From NCBI RefSeq assembly GCF_009496005.1, contig NZ_WIBF01000001.1, forward strand, positions 620,001 to 684,000: DNA of 64,000 nt. The letters are read 5' to 3'. Source of the DNA: Tritonibacter litoralis (lineage in GTDB: Bacteria > Pseudomonadota > Alphaproteobacteria > Rhodobacterales > Rhodobacteraceae). Positions 47,120 through 55,788 of the stretch are shown in pieces; the first letter of the stretch is position 1, and every line of letters starts with the position of its first letter. Both the position numbers and the translations under genes were made by a program. The notes beneath the pieces are model-generated. The model made no database searches, was not told the origin of the DNA, and saw only the letters and a program-made list of their open reading frames with translations.

Positions 47120-48139
47120 TCAGCGCTCTGCGTCGCTTTCGCGGCGGGGGCGCGGGCGTGTGGGGATTTCTTTCAACAGGCCGCCAACCCCCATGGCGGC
47201 AATATCGGCCCCCGTCACACGAAGGCCGCACAAGACCCGTTCCAACACCCAATCCGCACCATTCAGCGCAGGGGAACGGGCGCAGCCCGGCAGGCCAATC
47301 ACGGGTCGCTCCCCCAGGTGACCCAGGAACAACAGGTTGCCCGGATCCACCGGCATGCCAAAACGCTCCACCACGCCGCCCGCCAAGCGCAGCGCATTTG
47401 GGGCCACATCCATCGCGTCTGACGTGGCCGACCCTGTCAGGATCAAAACCAGCTCAGCCTCTGCCACGAGCAAGGTCGCGGACAAAGCCTCTGCCAAAGC
47501 GGTTTCGGTATGGGGCACGATCACCGGCGGTGTCAGCGCAGCCCCCATTCGCTCCAACCGCCCCGCCATCGCAGCCCGGCCCTTGTCGGATCGGATCTGC
47601 CCCGGCACCAGCGTTTCAATCAGAGTCGCAGACCGCAACAGGCTTGGGCGCAAAAGCAACGCCCCCACGGCGGCTGCCCCTGCCACGCTGATGCTGGTCG
47701 TTGCCACGCCATAGGATATGATCTTGACCGTTGCCACCATGGTCCCCGCGTCCACACGGTGACAATCGGGCACCGTGGCAATGGTCACCATCGGGTCCAC
47801 CGCGTTCAGGGCGGCAATTTTAACCGCATCCACCTGCATCACACCGGGAGCCTGCGCATAAAGGTTCACGCGCCCGGCGCCCGCGGCAACCACCCGCAGA
47901 CCCAGTGCAGCGGGATCCGGCGCGACCTGCTCGGCCAAGGCAAGGGCCGCCGCATCCTCATGCAGATCGCCGCGCCCCAGCTGCGCTACAACCACCTGAT
48001 CAAGCCCCGACGCGCGCAGATCTTGTAGATCCTGGGACGTCAGCTGACAGCCTTTGCGCAGCTTGCCATTTGGGGTGGTGATGGAATGCGCCAACAGCGC
48101 GCCCTGGGCATCGTCCAGTGGGACCGGTCCAAATTTCAT
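47120..48139 (-). CDS. molybdopterin-binding protein, MoeA/MogA-related
   Basis: The 339-residue protein has an N-terminal MoeA-like segment (MKFGPVPLDDAQGALLAHSI, then RKGCQLTSQDLQDLRASGLD) and a C-terminal MoCF-type domain with ILTGSATSDAMDVAPNAL and PVIGLPGCARSPALNGAD. The family is often found beside xdhC and molybdenum hydroxylase genes and probably helps cofactor handling for such enzymes. Its start overlaps the xdhC-like stop by four bases (ATGA). No molybdoenzyme structural genes are in the window. Confidence 0.83.
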   Translation of the reverse strand: MKFGPVPLDDAQGALLAHSITTPNGKLRKGCQLTSQDLQDLRASGLDQVVVAQLGRGDLHEDAAALALAEQVAPDPAALGLRVVAAGAGRVNLYAQAPGVMQVDAVKIAALNAVDPMVTIATVPDCHRVDAGTMVATVKIISYGVATTSISVAGAAAVGALLLRPSLLRSATLIETLVPGQIRSDKGRAAMAGRLERMGAALTPPVIVPHTETALAEALSATLLVAEAELVLILTGSATSDAMDVAPNALRLAGGVVERFGMPVDPGNLLFLGHLGERPVIGLPGCARSPALNGADWVLERVLCGLRVTGADIAAMGVGGLLKEIPTRPRPRRESDAER

Positions 48140-49125
48140 GACTGACGCCCTCGCAATACGGCGGTGATTTCAGCCAGAATAGCCACCGCAATCTCGGCCG
48201 GTGTGGCAGCAGCCACGTCCAGCCCAACAGGCCCATGGATGCGCGCCAGATCCTTGGGCGCAAACCCCGCCTCTGCCAGCCGCGCCACGCGCGCGGCATG
48301 GGTTTTCCTGGACCCCAATGCGCCGATGTAAAAACACGGCGACCGCAAGGCCACGGTCAGCGCCGGATCATCCAGTTTCGGATCATGGGTCAACAGCACC
48401 ACAGCGCAGCGCGCGTCCAGACCCTGGTCCGCCAATGCTTCATCCGGCCAGTCTTCCACCAGATCAAACCCCGGAAACCGCGCCGCGCTGCCAAAGCTGC
48501 TGCGCGGGTCAATCACCACCGGCGCATAGCCCGCAATCTGCGCCATCGGCACCAGAGCCTGGGCAATATGCACAGCGCCCACCACCAGAAGGCGCAGAGG
48601 CGGCACATGCACCGCCACAAAAGTCATACCATCCGCGTCCAGACCCGAGCGATCCTGCGCGATCCGCTCGGCAAGCCCGTCCTGCACCATCCGCCCATGC
48701 ACCAGCCGCCCCTGCCCCGTGGTCACATCCACCACATAGGCCACCGGCTGGCGCGCCGCGCGCAGATCCACCAGGTCAGACAGGGTTGCCTCGGACAGGC
48801 TGGCGCTCACAGGTTCCACCAGGATCTTGATCGTGCCACCACAGGCCAGACCCACGGCAAAGGCATCCGCATCGGCAATGCCAAATTCCAACAGTGCGGG
48901 CTGGCCAGTTTCCAGCGCATCCAGCGCGGCATGGACCACCGCCCCCTCGACGCAACCGCCCGAGACCGATCCCGCGATCCGACCATCGCCGCCAACCACC
49001 AGCTGCGCGCCCACACGCCGCGGTGCCGAGCCCCAGGTTTCAACAACCGTGGCCAAAACGGCCCCAATGCCCGCGCGATGCCAGGCCAACGCTGTCTCGG
49101 GTGCTGTGTCAATGGATTGGGTCAT
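48136..49125 (-). CDS. xdhC: XdhC/CoxI-family molybdenum cofactor maturation protein
   Basis: The 329-residue protein has the XdhC/CoxI N-terminal domain (VLATVVETWGSAPRRVGAQ, GRIAGSVSGGCVEGAVV, with the Cys expected to bind cofactor) and a C-terminal Rossmann-like domain (VVGAVHIAQALVPMAQIAGY, HDPKLDDPAL, IGALGSRKTHAAR). These proteins bind molybdopterin and support sulfuration and insertion into xanthine dehydrogenase-type enzymes. It is the first of two coupled minus-strand genes. The name reflects the family; the client enzyme is not in the window. Confidence 0.9.
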   Translation of the reverse strand: MTQSIDTAPETALAWHRAGIGAVLATVVETWGSAPRRVGAQLVVGGDGRIAGSVSGGCVEGAVVHAALDALETGQPALLEFGIADADAFAVGLACGGTIKILVEPVSASLSEATLSDLVDLRAARQPVAYVVDVTTGQGRLVHGRMVQDGLAERIAQDRSGLDADGMTFVAVHVPPLRLLVVGAVHIAQALVPMAQIAGYAPVVIDPRSSFGSAARFPGFDLVEDWPDEALADQGLDARCAVVLLTHDPKLDDPALTVALRSPCFYIGALGSRKTHAARVARLAEAGFAPKDLARIHGPVGLDVAAATPAEIAVAILAEITAVLRGRQS

Positions 49126-49310
49126 ATCCGCCTCTGCCGTGGAACCGGCTGTGCTGTAAGGTCGGGTCTTTTGACACGGTTTGCAAGATCAAGTAAACCC
49201 CGCAGTTTACCGACCAGACCACAACACTGCCCACCCATGTCCGCTACGCAACACAATTCCAAAGGGTTTCAGCCCCGTTTTTGCCCCGATTGACCTTTAA
49301 CCAATTGAAA

Positions 49311-49324
49311 TGGCATTTGTGCCA
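49311..49324. promoter_or_regulatory. dyad upstream of glycosyltransferase cluster
   Basis: TGGCA-TTTG-TGCCA is a perfect 5-bp inverted repeat about 110 bases upstream of the first gene. It may be an operator; no regulator is assigned. Confidence 0.35.
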
Positions 49325-49338
49325 AAATGTAAATTCAA

Positions 49339-49363
49339 GCCGGTGATGGCACGCACCACCGGC
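49339..49363. other. hairpin in the leader of the glycosyltransferase cluster
   Basis: GCCGGTG and CACCGGC pair across 11 bases, ending 68 bases before the start codon. It has no T-tract, so it could be an mRNA leader structure. Confidence 0.35.
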
Positions 49364-49431
49364 AGATGGATCTGTGTTCAGGAGAACCCGATGGTCAGGG
49401 GTGTTACGGTTCAGTTCGGGAAAATCACCAG

Positions 49432-50478
49432 ATGCGCATAACAGCCGTCACCTGCGTCAAAAACGAAGGGCCCTTCCTCTTGGAATGGATCGCCTTTAAC
49501 CGTCTGATCGGGGTGACGGATTTCCTGTTTTACTCCAATGACTGCAGCGACGGCACGGACGCCCTGCTGGATGCTATGGCCGCACGCGGTATTGTCCAGC
49601 ATCTGCCCAACCCCGCCCAAGGGCGCAATTACCAGATGGAGGCGTTGAAACACGCCCGCCATCAGGAGATCGTAAAACAGGCCGACTGGCTCTGGATCGC
49701 GGATGTGGATGAGTTTTTGAATATACACATCGGCACACACACTATTCCTGACCTGATCGAGGCCTGCGGGACCCCTGCGGCCATATCTCTGTCGTTCCAG
49801 TTCTTTGCCAACGCAGGCGTTGAAACCTATGCCGACAAGCCGGTGATCGCCCAGTTCAGCCAGTGCCACGACCCGGATATCTGGGCGGGTGAAACCGCGA
49901 TCGAGGTCAAGACGCTGGTGCGCGCCGATTTCCCACTGCAATATTACGGTGCCCACCGTCCCTTCCTGCGCAAAGGTGTGCAAAAAGACGCCCGCCCCAT
50001 GTGGACCGACGGATCCGGCCGCGCGGTGCCCTTTCGGTTCCTGACCGCCGCCAATCCCCGCCGGATCCGCAAATTCCCAGCCAAAGGTGCGCGAGCATTT
50101 GCCACGCTGAACCACTATGCGCTGCGTTCGCTGGACAGCTTTCTGGTGAAAAACGACCGGGGGGATGTGAACCGCGAAAACCGCGCTTTTGATGACACCT
50201 ATTGGCGTGAACGCAATGATGGGACCTGGCGCGACACCTCGATCCGGCGCTACCTGCCTGCGCTGACGGACGCGTTGCGCGACCTCAAAAGCGATCCCGA
50301 AATCGCCCGCCTGCACCGCGCATCGGTCAAGGCGCACCGCGACAAATGCGCCGCGTTGATGGCGCAGCCCGCCTATCGCGCCATGCGCCAGCAACTACAA
50401 TCCGCCCCCACCATCACCGCCGCCGAAGAGGCGCTGGTTGCGGAACTGGGGCTGGCACCGGCGGAGGTGGCAGAATGA
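49432..50478 (+). CDS. glycosyltransferase family 2-like protein
   Basis: The 348-residue protein begins with TAVTCVKNEGPFLLEWIAFN and FYSNDCSDGTD, the nucleotide-sugar binding start of GT-A fold transferases of the Glyco_tranf_2_4 type. The metal-binding DVDEF is at about residue 92. Its C-terminal half carries TLNHYALRSLDSFLVK, shared with two other glycosyltransferases in this cluster. The ATG at 49432 lacks a strong ribosome site; no better in-frame start is seen. The stop overlaps the next gene (ATGA). The donor and acceptor sugars are unknown. Confidence 0.87.
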   Translation: MRITAVTCVKNEGPFLLEWIAFNRLIGVTDFLFYSNDCSDGTDALLDAMAARGIVQHLPNPAQGRNYQMEALKHARHQEIVKQADWLWIADVDEFLNIHIGTHTIPDLIEACGTPAAISLSFQFFANAGVETYADKPVIAQFSQCHDPDIWAGETAIEVKTLVRADFPLQYYGAHRPFLRKGVQKDARPMWTDGSGRAVPFRFLTAANPRRIRKFPAKGARAFATLNHYALRSLDSFLVKNDRGDVNRENRAFDDTYWRERNDGTWRDTSIRRYLPALTDALRDLKSDPEIARLHRASVKAHRDKCAALMAQPAYRAMRQQLQSAPTITAAEEALVAELGLAPAEVAE

Positions 50479-51101
50479 CCTTAAAAGTTGTGAACCTCGG
50501 CCTGCCCAAATCCGGCACTACCACCCTGGCCCGCGCCCTGACACAGGCCGGTTACACCGTCGCCGACCACCGCCTGCGCGACAAGGAAGAGGACAAGCCC
50601 GGCAAACGCCGCATCTTTGTCGCCAATCTCCTGTATCGTGGCCTTTATGAGCATGATGACCCGATGGCGCTGTTGCCCGGCTATGACGCCATCTCCGAGA
50701 TGAGCTTTATCCACGGCAAGAATTCGGTCTGGCCTCAGTGTGACTTTATGATGCTGCAAGCGCTCAAACAGCGCTATCCGGCGCTGAAATTCATCGCCAC
50801 CCGGCGCGACGCTCAAAGCCATTCACGCTCAATCATGGCGTGGAACAACCTGGGCACCAACCGTCTGCCCAACAATGCAGTTCCCGGCCTGCCCGTCGGC
50901 TATGGCAAGACCGAGGCGCAGCAGATCCGCTGGATCGACGCCCATTACACGGCGCTGGCCCATTGGTTCCGGGACGATCCCGACTACCTCGAACTGGATG
51001 TGGCCGACGACACCGCCGCAGTGCGGGTGTCGGCCTTTCTGGGCCATGATCTGCCCTGGTGGGGCAAAGCCAATGTGAACAAGAAGGCCAAAGCCAGCTG
51101 A
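50475..51101 (+). CDS. sulfotransferase family protein
   Basis: The 208-residue protein has an N-terminal P-loop-like PAPS-binding motif LGLPKSGTTTLARAL (residues 7-21) and a second phosphosulfate-binding region, FIATRRDAQSHSRSIMAWN, where the conserved Arg and Ser are visible. It therefore probably transfers sulfate from PAPS to a sugar or other acceptor. It starts at an ATGA overlap with the upstream glycosyltransferase and ends at a TGATG overlap with the next gene, so the three are translated together. Confidence 0.87.
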   Translation: MTLKVVNLGLPKSGTTTLARALTQAGYTVADHRLRDKEEDKPGKRRIFVANLLYRGLYEHDDPMALLPGYDAISEMSFIHGKNSVWPQCDFMMLQALKQRYPALKFIATRRDAQSHSRSIMAWNNLGTNRLPNNAVPGLPVGYGKTEAQQIRWIDAHYTALAHWFRDDPDYLELDVADDTAAVRVSAFLGHDLPWWGKANVNKKAKAS

Positions 51102-53443
51102 TGCGTATCTATCTCCATATTGGTCTGCCCCAGATGGGGGCGGACCGGCTGCAACAGGTTCTGGCCGACAAGCGGGACAATCTGCGCGGCCACGGCATTC
51201 TGGTGCCCTCTGCCGCGGGCAAGGGCAATCACACACGGCTGTTTATGGCCGTCACCGACCCAGATCATGTGGACAGCCTGCGCTGGAACCGGGGCTTTTT
51301 TGCCCCCGACCGGCAGGCCAGCTTGCGCAGCAAACTGGCCAAGGATCTGGCCCGTGACATCGCCGCCAGCAATGCCACATCCATGATCTTGACCGCCAGC
51401 CAGCTGGGCGCGCAGCTGCATGGGCCGTCCGAGATTGCGAGCCTGCATAAATTCCTGTCCCAGTTCAGCGATGATATCCGGCTGGTGGCCCATATTGACG
51501 AACCCGCTGCCGCCTTGGCACGCCATTATGCGGCTCAGGTGATGGAAGGGCGCACAACACCCCTGACCCACGAACTGGCGCTGTGCGGCGCGGGCGATTG
51601 GTGGCAGGCGGCGCTGGATCAAACCCCAGCGAACGCCCCCCTCAAAGGGCAATTCCACGAGATCCAGGGCGCCCCCTTCTGGCTGGATTATCCGCGCCTC
51701 CAACACGCGTGGGAGGCGGTTTTTGGCGCTGGCAGCCTGACCTTGCGCGCCTATGACCCGGATCTGTTTTATGGCCCCGATGCAACGCAGGAGCTGCGCG
51801 CGGCCTTTGACATAACGCCCCAGATCGGCAAGGCCAAAGTGGCCCAAATCCCACCTCAGCCCTCTGCCGCAACCCTTGCGCGGGCCCGGCAGTTTAACAC
51901 CGCCCTATTGGCGCTGATCGACAAACGCGGCTGGATGGTGCCGCGCCGCCTGTGGCGCAGCCTGCTGCAGGAGATGGCAGTGGCAGGCGATCCCCTGTCC
52001 GCAGCCACCCTTACGCCGGTCTCCAAGTATTTTGCAGCCGCAAATCGCGCCCTCTTGGCCGCCCATCCCGCCTTGCCGCAAACCCTGTTCAAAGCCCCCC
52101 GCGCCCGCAAGGACTGGCAAGAAAGCTCTCCCGAACAAGGGTTTCGCGCCGCCCATTACCTTCTGGCGCATCTGCCCCGACTGGAGGCCGCCCACAAAGA
52201 AGAGCGCGCCGCCAAAGCAGGTTTTACCGATCTGACCAACGATGAGGCCCTGGCCGATCTATCGCCCGAAGCGCGCGCACTGATGCCGCCCCTGGCGCTC
52301 CAGAACTTTGCCACCCTCCAGGGCTCCCCGTTCAAGCCGCACAATAGCGTCGGCACATTGGATGACAGTTTTGGCGATCAGCCCTTTGCTCCGCTTGCGC
52401 CCCGTCAGCGGCTTACGGGCTCCAGCGGCAATGTGATTGTGGGCTGCATGAAGAACGAGGCGCCTTATATTCTGGAATGGGTCGCCTATCACCGCGCCAT
52501 CGGCATCGACAATTTCCTGATCTACACCAACGGCTGCGAAGACGGCACGGATGAAATCTTGGGCCGTTTGCAACAGATGGGCATCCTTGAACACCGCAAC
52601 AATGACGACTGGCGCGGCAACTCTCCGCAGCAATTTGCCCTCAATCGCGCGCTCAAGGAACCGGTGATCCAGAACGCCGATTGGGTGATCCATATTGACG
52701 TGGATGAGTTTATTAACGTGCGTTGCGGCAATGGCACGCTGCAGGACTTCTTTGACCACGTGCCGGATGCAACCAATGTGGCCATGACCTGGCGGCTGTT
52801 TGGCAACAACGGTGTCGACCGGCTGGCGGATCAGTTTGTGATCGACCAATTTGACCATTGCGCCCCGAAATACTGCCCCAAACCCCATACGGTCTGGGGG
52901 TTCAAAACCATGGTCAAAAACATCGGTGCCTATGACAAGCTCAGCTGCCACCGTCCCAACAAACTGGTCGACGGCAAACGCGATCAGGTCAAATGGGTCA
53001 ATGGCTCGGGCCAGGACATGACCCGCGAAGCCGCCGAAAAAGGCTGGCGCTCCTCGCGCAAATCCATCGGCTATGACCTGTTGCAGCTCAATCATTATGC
53101 GCTGCGCTCGGCGGAAAGCTTCCTGATCAAACGCCAGCGTGGCCGCGCCTTGCATGTGGATCGCTCGATCGGGTTGAACTATTGGATCCGCATGGATTGG
53201 AGCGATCACCGCGACACCACGATCAAACGCAACCTGCCGCGCCTGCGCGCCGAATATGACCGCCTCTTGCAGGACGAAGCGCTGCGCAATTTTCACGAAC
53301 AGGGCCTCGCCTGGCACCGCGCCAAGGTGCAATCCCTGCACAGCCAGCCCGAATTTGCCGCTTTGTACAAACAGGCACGCGGCGTCAAACTCAACAGCGT
53401 GGAACGCGTGGCTTATGCGCTTGCCCTCGATATGGAGAGCTGA
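51101..53443 (+). CDS. fused sulfotransferase-like and glycosyltransferase protein
   Basis: This large 780-residue protein joins two domains. The N-terminal part (about 1-330) begins RIYLHIGLPQMGADRLQQVL, aligned with the PAPS P-loop of sulfotransferases but with Gln where Lys is expected. The C-terminal part (about 443-780) is a GT2-type transferase: VIVGCMKNEAPYILEWVAYH, IYTNGCEDGTDEIL and DVDEF near 533, then LLQLNHYALRSAESFLIK as in its neighbours. It is in frame throughout. The start overlaps the upstream stop, and FkbM follows three bases after its stop. Confidence 0.85.
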   Translation: MRIYLHIGLPQMGADRLQQVLADKRDNLRGHGILVPSAAGKGNHTRLFMAVTDPDHVDSLRWNRGFFAPDRQASLRSKLAKDLARDIAASNATSMILTASQLGAQLHGPSEIASLHKFLSQFSDDIRLVAHIDEPAAALARHYAAQVMEGRTTPLTHELALCGAGDWWQAALDQTPANAPLKGQFHEIQGAPFWLDYPRLQHAWEAVFGAGSLTLRAYDPDLFYGPDATQELRAAFDITPQIGKAKVAQIPPQPSAATLARARQFNTALLALIDKRGWMVPRRLWRSLLQEMAVAGDPLSAATLTPVSKYFAAANRALLAAHPALPQTLFKAPRARKDWQESSPEQGFRAAHYLLAHLPRLEAAHKEERAAKAGFTDLTNDEALADLSPEARALMPPLALQNFATLQGSPFKPHNSVGTLDDSFGDQPFAPLAPRQRLTGSSGNVIVGCMKNEAPYILEWVAYHRAIGIDNFLIYTNGCEDGTDEILGRLQQMGILEHRNNDDWRGNSPQQFALNRALKEPVIQNADWVIHIDVDEFINVRCGNGTLQDFFDHVPDATNVAMTWRLFGNNGVDRLADQFVIDQFDHCAPKYCPKPHTVWGFKTMVKNIGAYDKLSCHRPNKLVDGKRDQVKWVNGSGQDMTREAAEKGWRSSRKSIGYDLLQLNHYALRSAESFLIKRQRGRALHVDRSIGLNYWIRMDWSDHRDTTIKRNLPRLRAEYDRLLQDEALRNFHEQGLAWHRAKVQSLHSQPEFAALYKQARGVKLNSVERVAYALALDMES

Positions 53444-53446
53444 CGG

Positions 53447-54139
53447 ATGAACGATCTCTCAAACACACAGCAGGTTTTGAAAAGCCGGGGTATGAAATTC
53501 CCGCTGGACAAATCCATCCTACCGCCCCGCGTCCGCGCCTCGCTGCGCAACGACGGCTATGAGCAAAAGGAAGCCACCGCCGTCGAAAAGCTTGTCAAAC
53601 GGGGCGATGTGGTGATGGAACTGGGTGGCGGCATCGGCTTTATGTCGACGCTGGTCGCCACCAAAACCCGCGCCAAATCGGTCCACGCGTTTGAGGCCAA
53701 TCCCCAGCTGATCCCTTATATCCGCGAGGTCCATGCCCTGAACAAGGCCGCAAAGGCCCAGGTCACCCATGCGGTTCTGGGCTCAGAAGAGGGGGAGGCC
53801 ACATTCTATGTACGCCCCAACTTCCTGGCGTCGTCCCTATCACCGATGGAGGATGACACCGACGAGGTGACCCAGGTTCAGGTGCCTGCACTGGACGTCA
53901 ACAAAGTGATCGCAGATCTGAAACCTACCGTCCTGATTTGCGACATCGAAGGGGCCGAGGTAGATCTGCTGCCCAAAATGGACCTCAGCGCCCTGCGCGC
54001 GGTGGTGATCGAAACTCACCCGCAATGGATCGGCAAATCCGGCATCCAAACCGTGTTCCGCACGCTGGACGCCGCAGGCCTTGTGTTCTTCCCGCGCTGG
54101 TCTCACGGCAAGGTCGCGGTCTTCCGGTCGGATTGGTAA
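53447..54139 (+). CDS. FkbM family methyltransferase
   Basis: The 230-residue SAM-dependent methyltransferase has the binding motif VVMELGGGIGFMSTLVA (about residues 49-65), the acidic FEANPQLIPY (about 83-92) and VLICDIEGAEVDLLPKMD, a typical FkbM block. It probably O-methylates a sugar in the product of the surrounding genes. It lies three bases after the fused gene and three bases before the next glycosyltransferase, all on the plus strand. The acceptor cannot be read from sequence. Confidence 0.88.
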   Translation: MNDLSNTQQVLKSRGMKFPLDKSILPPRVRASLRNDGYEQKEATAVEKLVKRGDVVMELGGGIGFMSTLVATKTRAKSVHAFEANPQLIPYIREVHALNKAAKAQVTHAVLGSEEGEATFYVRPNFLASSLSPMEDDTDEVTQVQVPALDVNKVIADLKPTVLICDIEGAEVDLLPKMDLSALRAVVIETHPQWIGKSGIQTVFRTLDAAGLVFFPRWSHGKVAVFRSDW

Positions 54140-54142
54140 GAC

Positions 54143-55207
54143 ATGCGTTTTCTGGCACTTCTCACCGTCCGCAACGAAGGCGCGTTCCTGTTGGAATGGC
54201 TGGCCCATCACCTCGCCATTGGCTTCACGGACTTTCTGGTGTTTTCCAACGATTGCCAGGACGGCACGGACAAGATTCTGGACCGGCTGGAGGAAATGGG
54301 TCTGATCACCCATGTCCGCAACGATGGCCCGTATGACAAATCCGGCATCCAGTTCACTGCCCTCAAAACCGCTGACAAACACCGGCTGGTGAAAAAAGCC
54401 GACTGGATCCTGTCGCTGGACATCGATGAATTTGTCAATATCCACGCCGGTGACGGCCATCTGACCGACCTGTTGGGGGTGCTGCCCGATGCTGACGCCA
54501 TCACCCTGACCTGGCGTCTGTTTGGCAATGCCGATCAGGTGCGGTTCACACCAACGCCTGTGACCGAAACCTTCACCCGCTGCGCACCGGAACTGGTCAA
54601 CTGGCCCTGGCGCGCCTCTATGTTCAAAACGCTGTATCGCAACACTGGCACCTATCGCAAAACCGGCGTGCACCGCCCCCGCAGCGTCAAGGAGGAAGAC
54701 CAGCTCGACAGCTATCGCTGGTTTGACTGCGAAGGGCGCGAGTTGGGTCGCCAGTTCAAGACCAAGCGGCTGTTTTCCAACTATGGCCAGCCCAATTACC
54801 GCCACGCGCAGCTGAATCACTATGCCCTTGGCGCAATGGAAAGCTTTGTCCTCAAAGCAGATCGCGGCCGCGCCGTTCATTCCGACCAAATGCTGGATGT
54901 GGATTATTGGGTTGAACGTAATTTCAACATGGACACCGACACCTCGATTGCGCGCTACAAACCAATGCGCGACGCGCTGCTGGCAGAAATGGCCGAGGAC
55001 AAGAAGCTCACTCGCCTGCATGAAAAAGCGGTGGATTGGCGTCACGCCCGCTTTCGCCACCTGATGCTCGAAGAGCCGTTTCGCGCGCTGTTTGCCCGCC
55101 TGCTGATGACACCGCCATCACGCGCCATCAATGCCACCACCGCCCGCACCCTCTCTGGTTTTGCCTCGCTGGGACGGCGCAATCTGGCCCCCCAGAACAA
55201 AGAGTAA
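54143..55207 (+). CDS. glycosyltransferase family 2-like protein, third paralogue of the cluster
   Basis: The 354-residue protein begins MRFLALLTVRNEGAFLLEWL and has VFSNDCQDGTDKIL, the metal site DIDEF at about residue 94 and QLNHYALGAMESFVLK, matching the other two glycosyltransferase domains here. A basic segment RGRAVHSDQMLD follows. It ends the tightly packed five-gene unit, with 197 bases before the next gene. The three related domains suggest successive sugar additions or expansion by duplication. Confidence 0.87.
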   Translation: MRFLALLTVRNEGAFLLEWLAHHLAIGFTDFLVFSNDCQDGTDKILDRLEEMGLITHVRNDGPYDKSGIQFTALKTADKHRLVKKADWILSLDIDEFVNIHAGDGHLTDLLGVLPDADAITLTWRLFGNADQVRFTPTPVTETFTRCAPELVNWPWRASMFKTLYRNTGTYRKTGVHRPRSVKEEDQLDSYRWFDCEGRELGRQFKTKRLFSNYGQPNYRHAQLNHYALGAMESFVLKADRGRAVHSDQMLDVDYWVERNFNMDTDTSIARYKPMRDALLAEMAEDKKLTRLHEKAVDWRHARFRHLMLEEPFRALFARLLMTPPSRAINATTARTLSGFASLGRRNLAPQNKE

Positions 55208-55404
55208 AGCCGCGCCCCTTTTGGGCGGCCCTAATGACACAGGCCATCTGCAAAAACCGTGCGCCTCGGATCACAAATCGGCCGGTGCTCCCACGATTTT
55301 GCCCCCCGCCCTGACACAGGTCACGATGCGTGTAGACAGGTAATTTATGTCAACCTAAACTGGCCCTAACATTACATTTTCAAGGTTAAAGAGGTTAAGA
55401 CAGA

Positions 55405-55788
55405 ATGTCAGATATTGCACATGGGGGCCACGCGGACCCAGCCTGGTTTGTGCCTCCAGGGGACGGCGATTTTCTTGCGATTGTCGTGCTCGTGATTATC
55501 CTGGGCGGTCTTTATGGTATCGTCTACCTGTACGCCGCCTTTGACCGATGGGCCGAGCATCAGGCACAGGGCACCCCCTTGGCCAAGACCATCCCAACCC
55601 TGCTGGCCATCGCGCTGATTTATGAAATCTTTCCGGTCGACCATTTCCACCCGCTTTTGCCGCTTTGTGCGGTTCTCATCGCGCTGATGGCGGATTGGTC
55701 CCGGTTCCATCTAAACACCAAGGCAGACCCCGCTCCCACCGCGCCACCGGCCACACCAACTGTGGAAGAGGAGCGCGACGATGTTTGA
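55405..55788 (+). CDS. small membrane protein paired with an HlyD-type gene
   Basis: The 127-residue protein has two or three hydrophobic helices (FLAIVVLVIILGGLYGIVYLY and IPTLLAIALIYEIF, PLLPLCAVLIALMADW) and a proline-rich tail. It starts with an acidic, histidine-containing segment. It overlaps the HlyD-type gene by eight bases. A similar pairing of a DUF3302-type inner membrane protein with an HlyD protein is YiaW/YiaV in E. coli; I suggest that by arrangement only. Confidence 0.75.
   Translation: MSDIAHGGHADPAWFVPPGDGDFLAIVVLVIILGGLYGIVYLYAAFDRWAEHQAQGTPLAKTIPTLLAIALIYEIFPVDHFHPLLPLCAVLIALMADWSRFHLNTKADPAPTAPPATPTVEEERDDV

Larger units (their letters stand above)
49126..49431. other. 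intergenic region ahead of the glycosyltransferase cluster
   Basis: This 306-base stretch has no gene I can support. It contains TGGCA-TTTG-TGCCA (49311-49324) and a GCCGGTG/CACCGGC hairpin (49339-49363), both upstream of the first glycosyltransferase gene, and must hold the xdhC promoter on the other strand. Confidence 0.7.
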
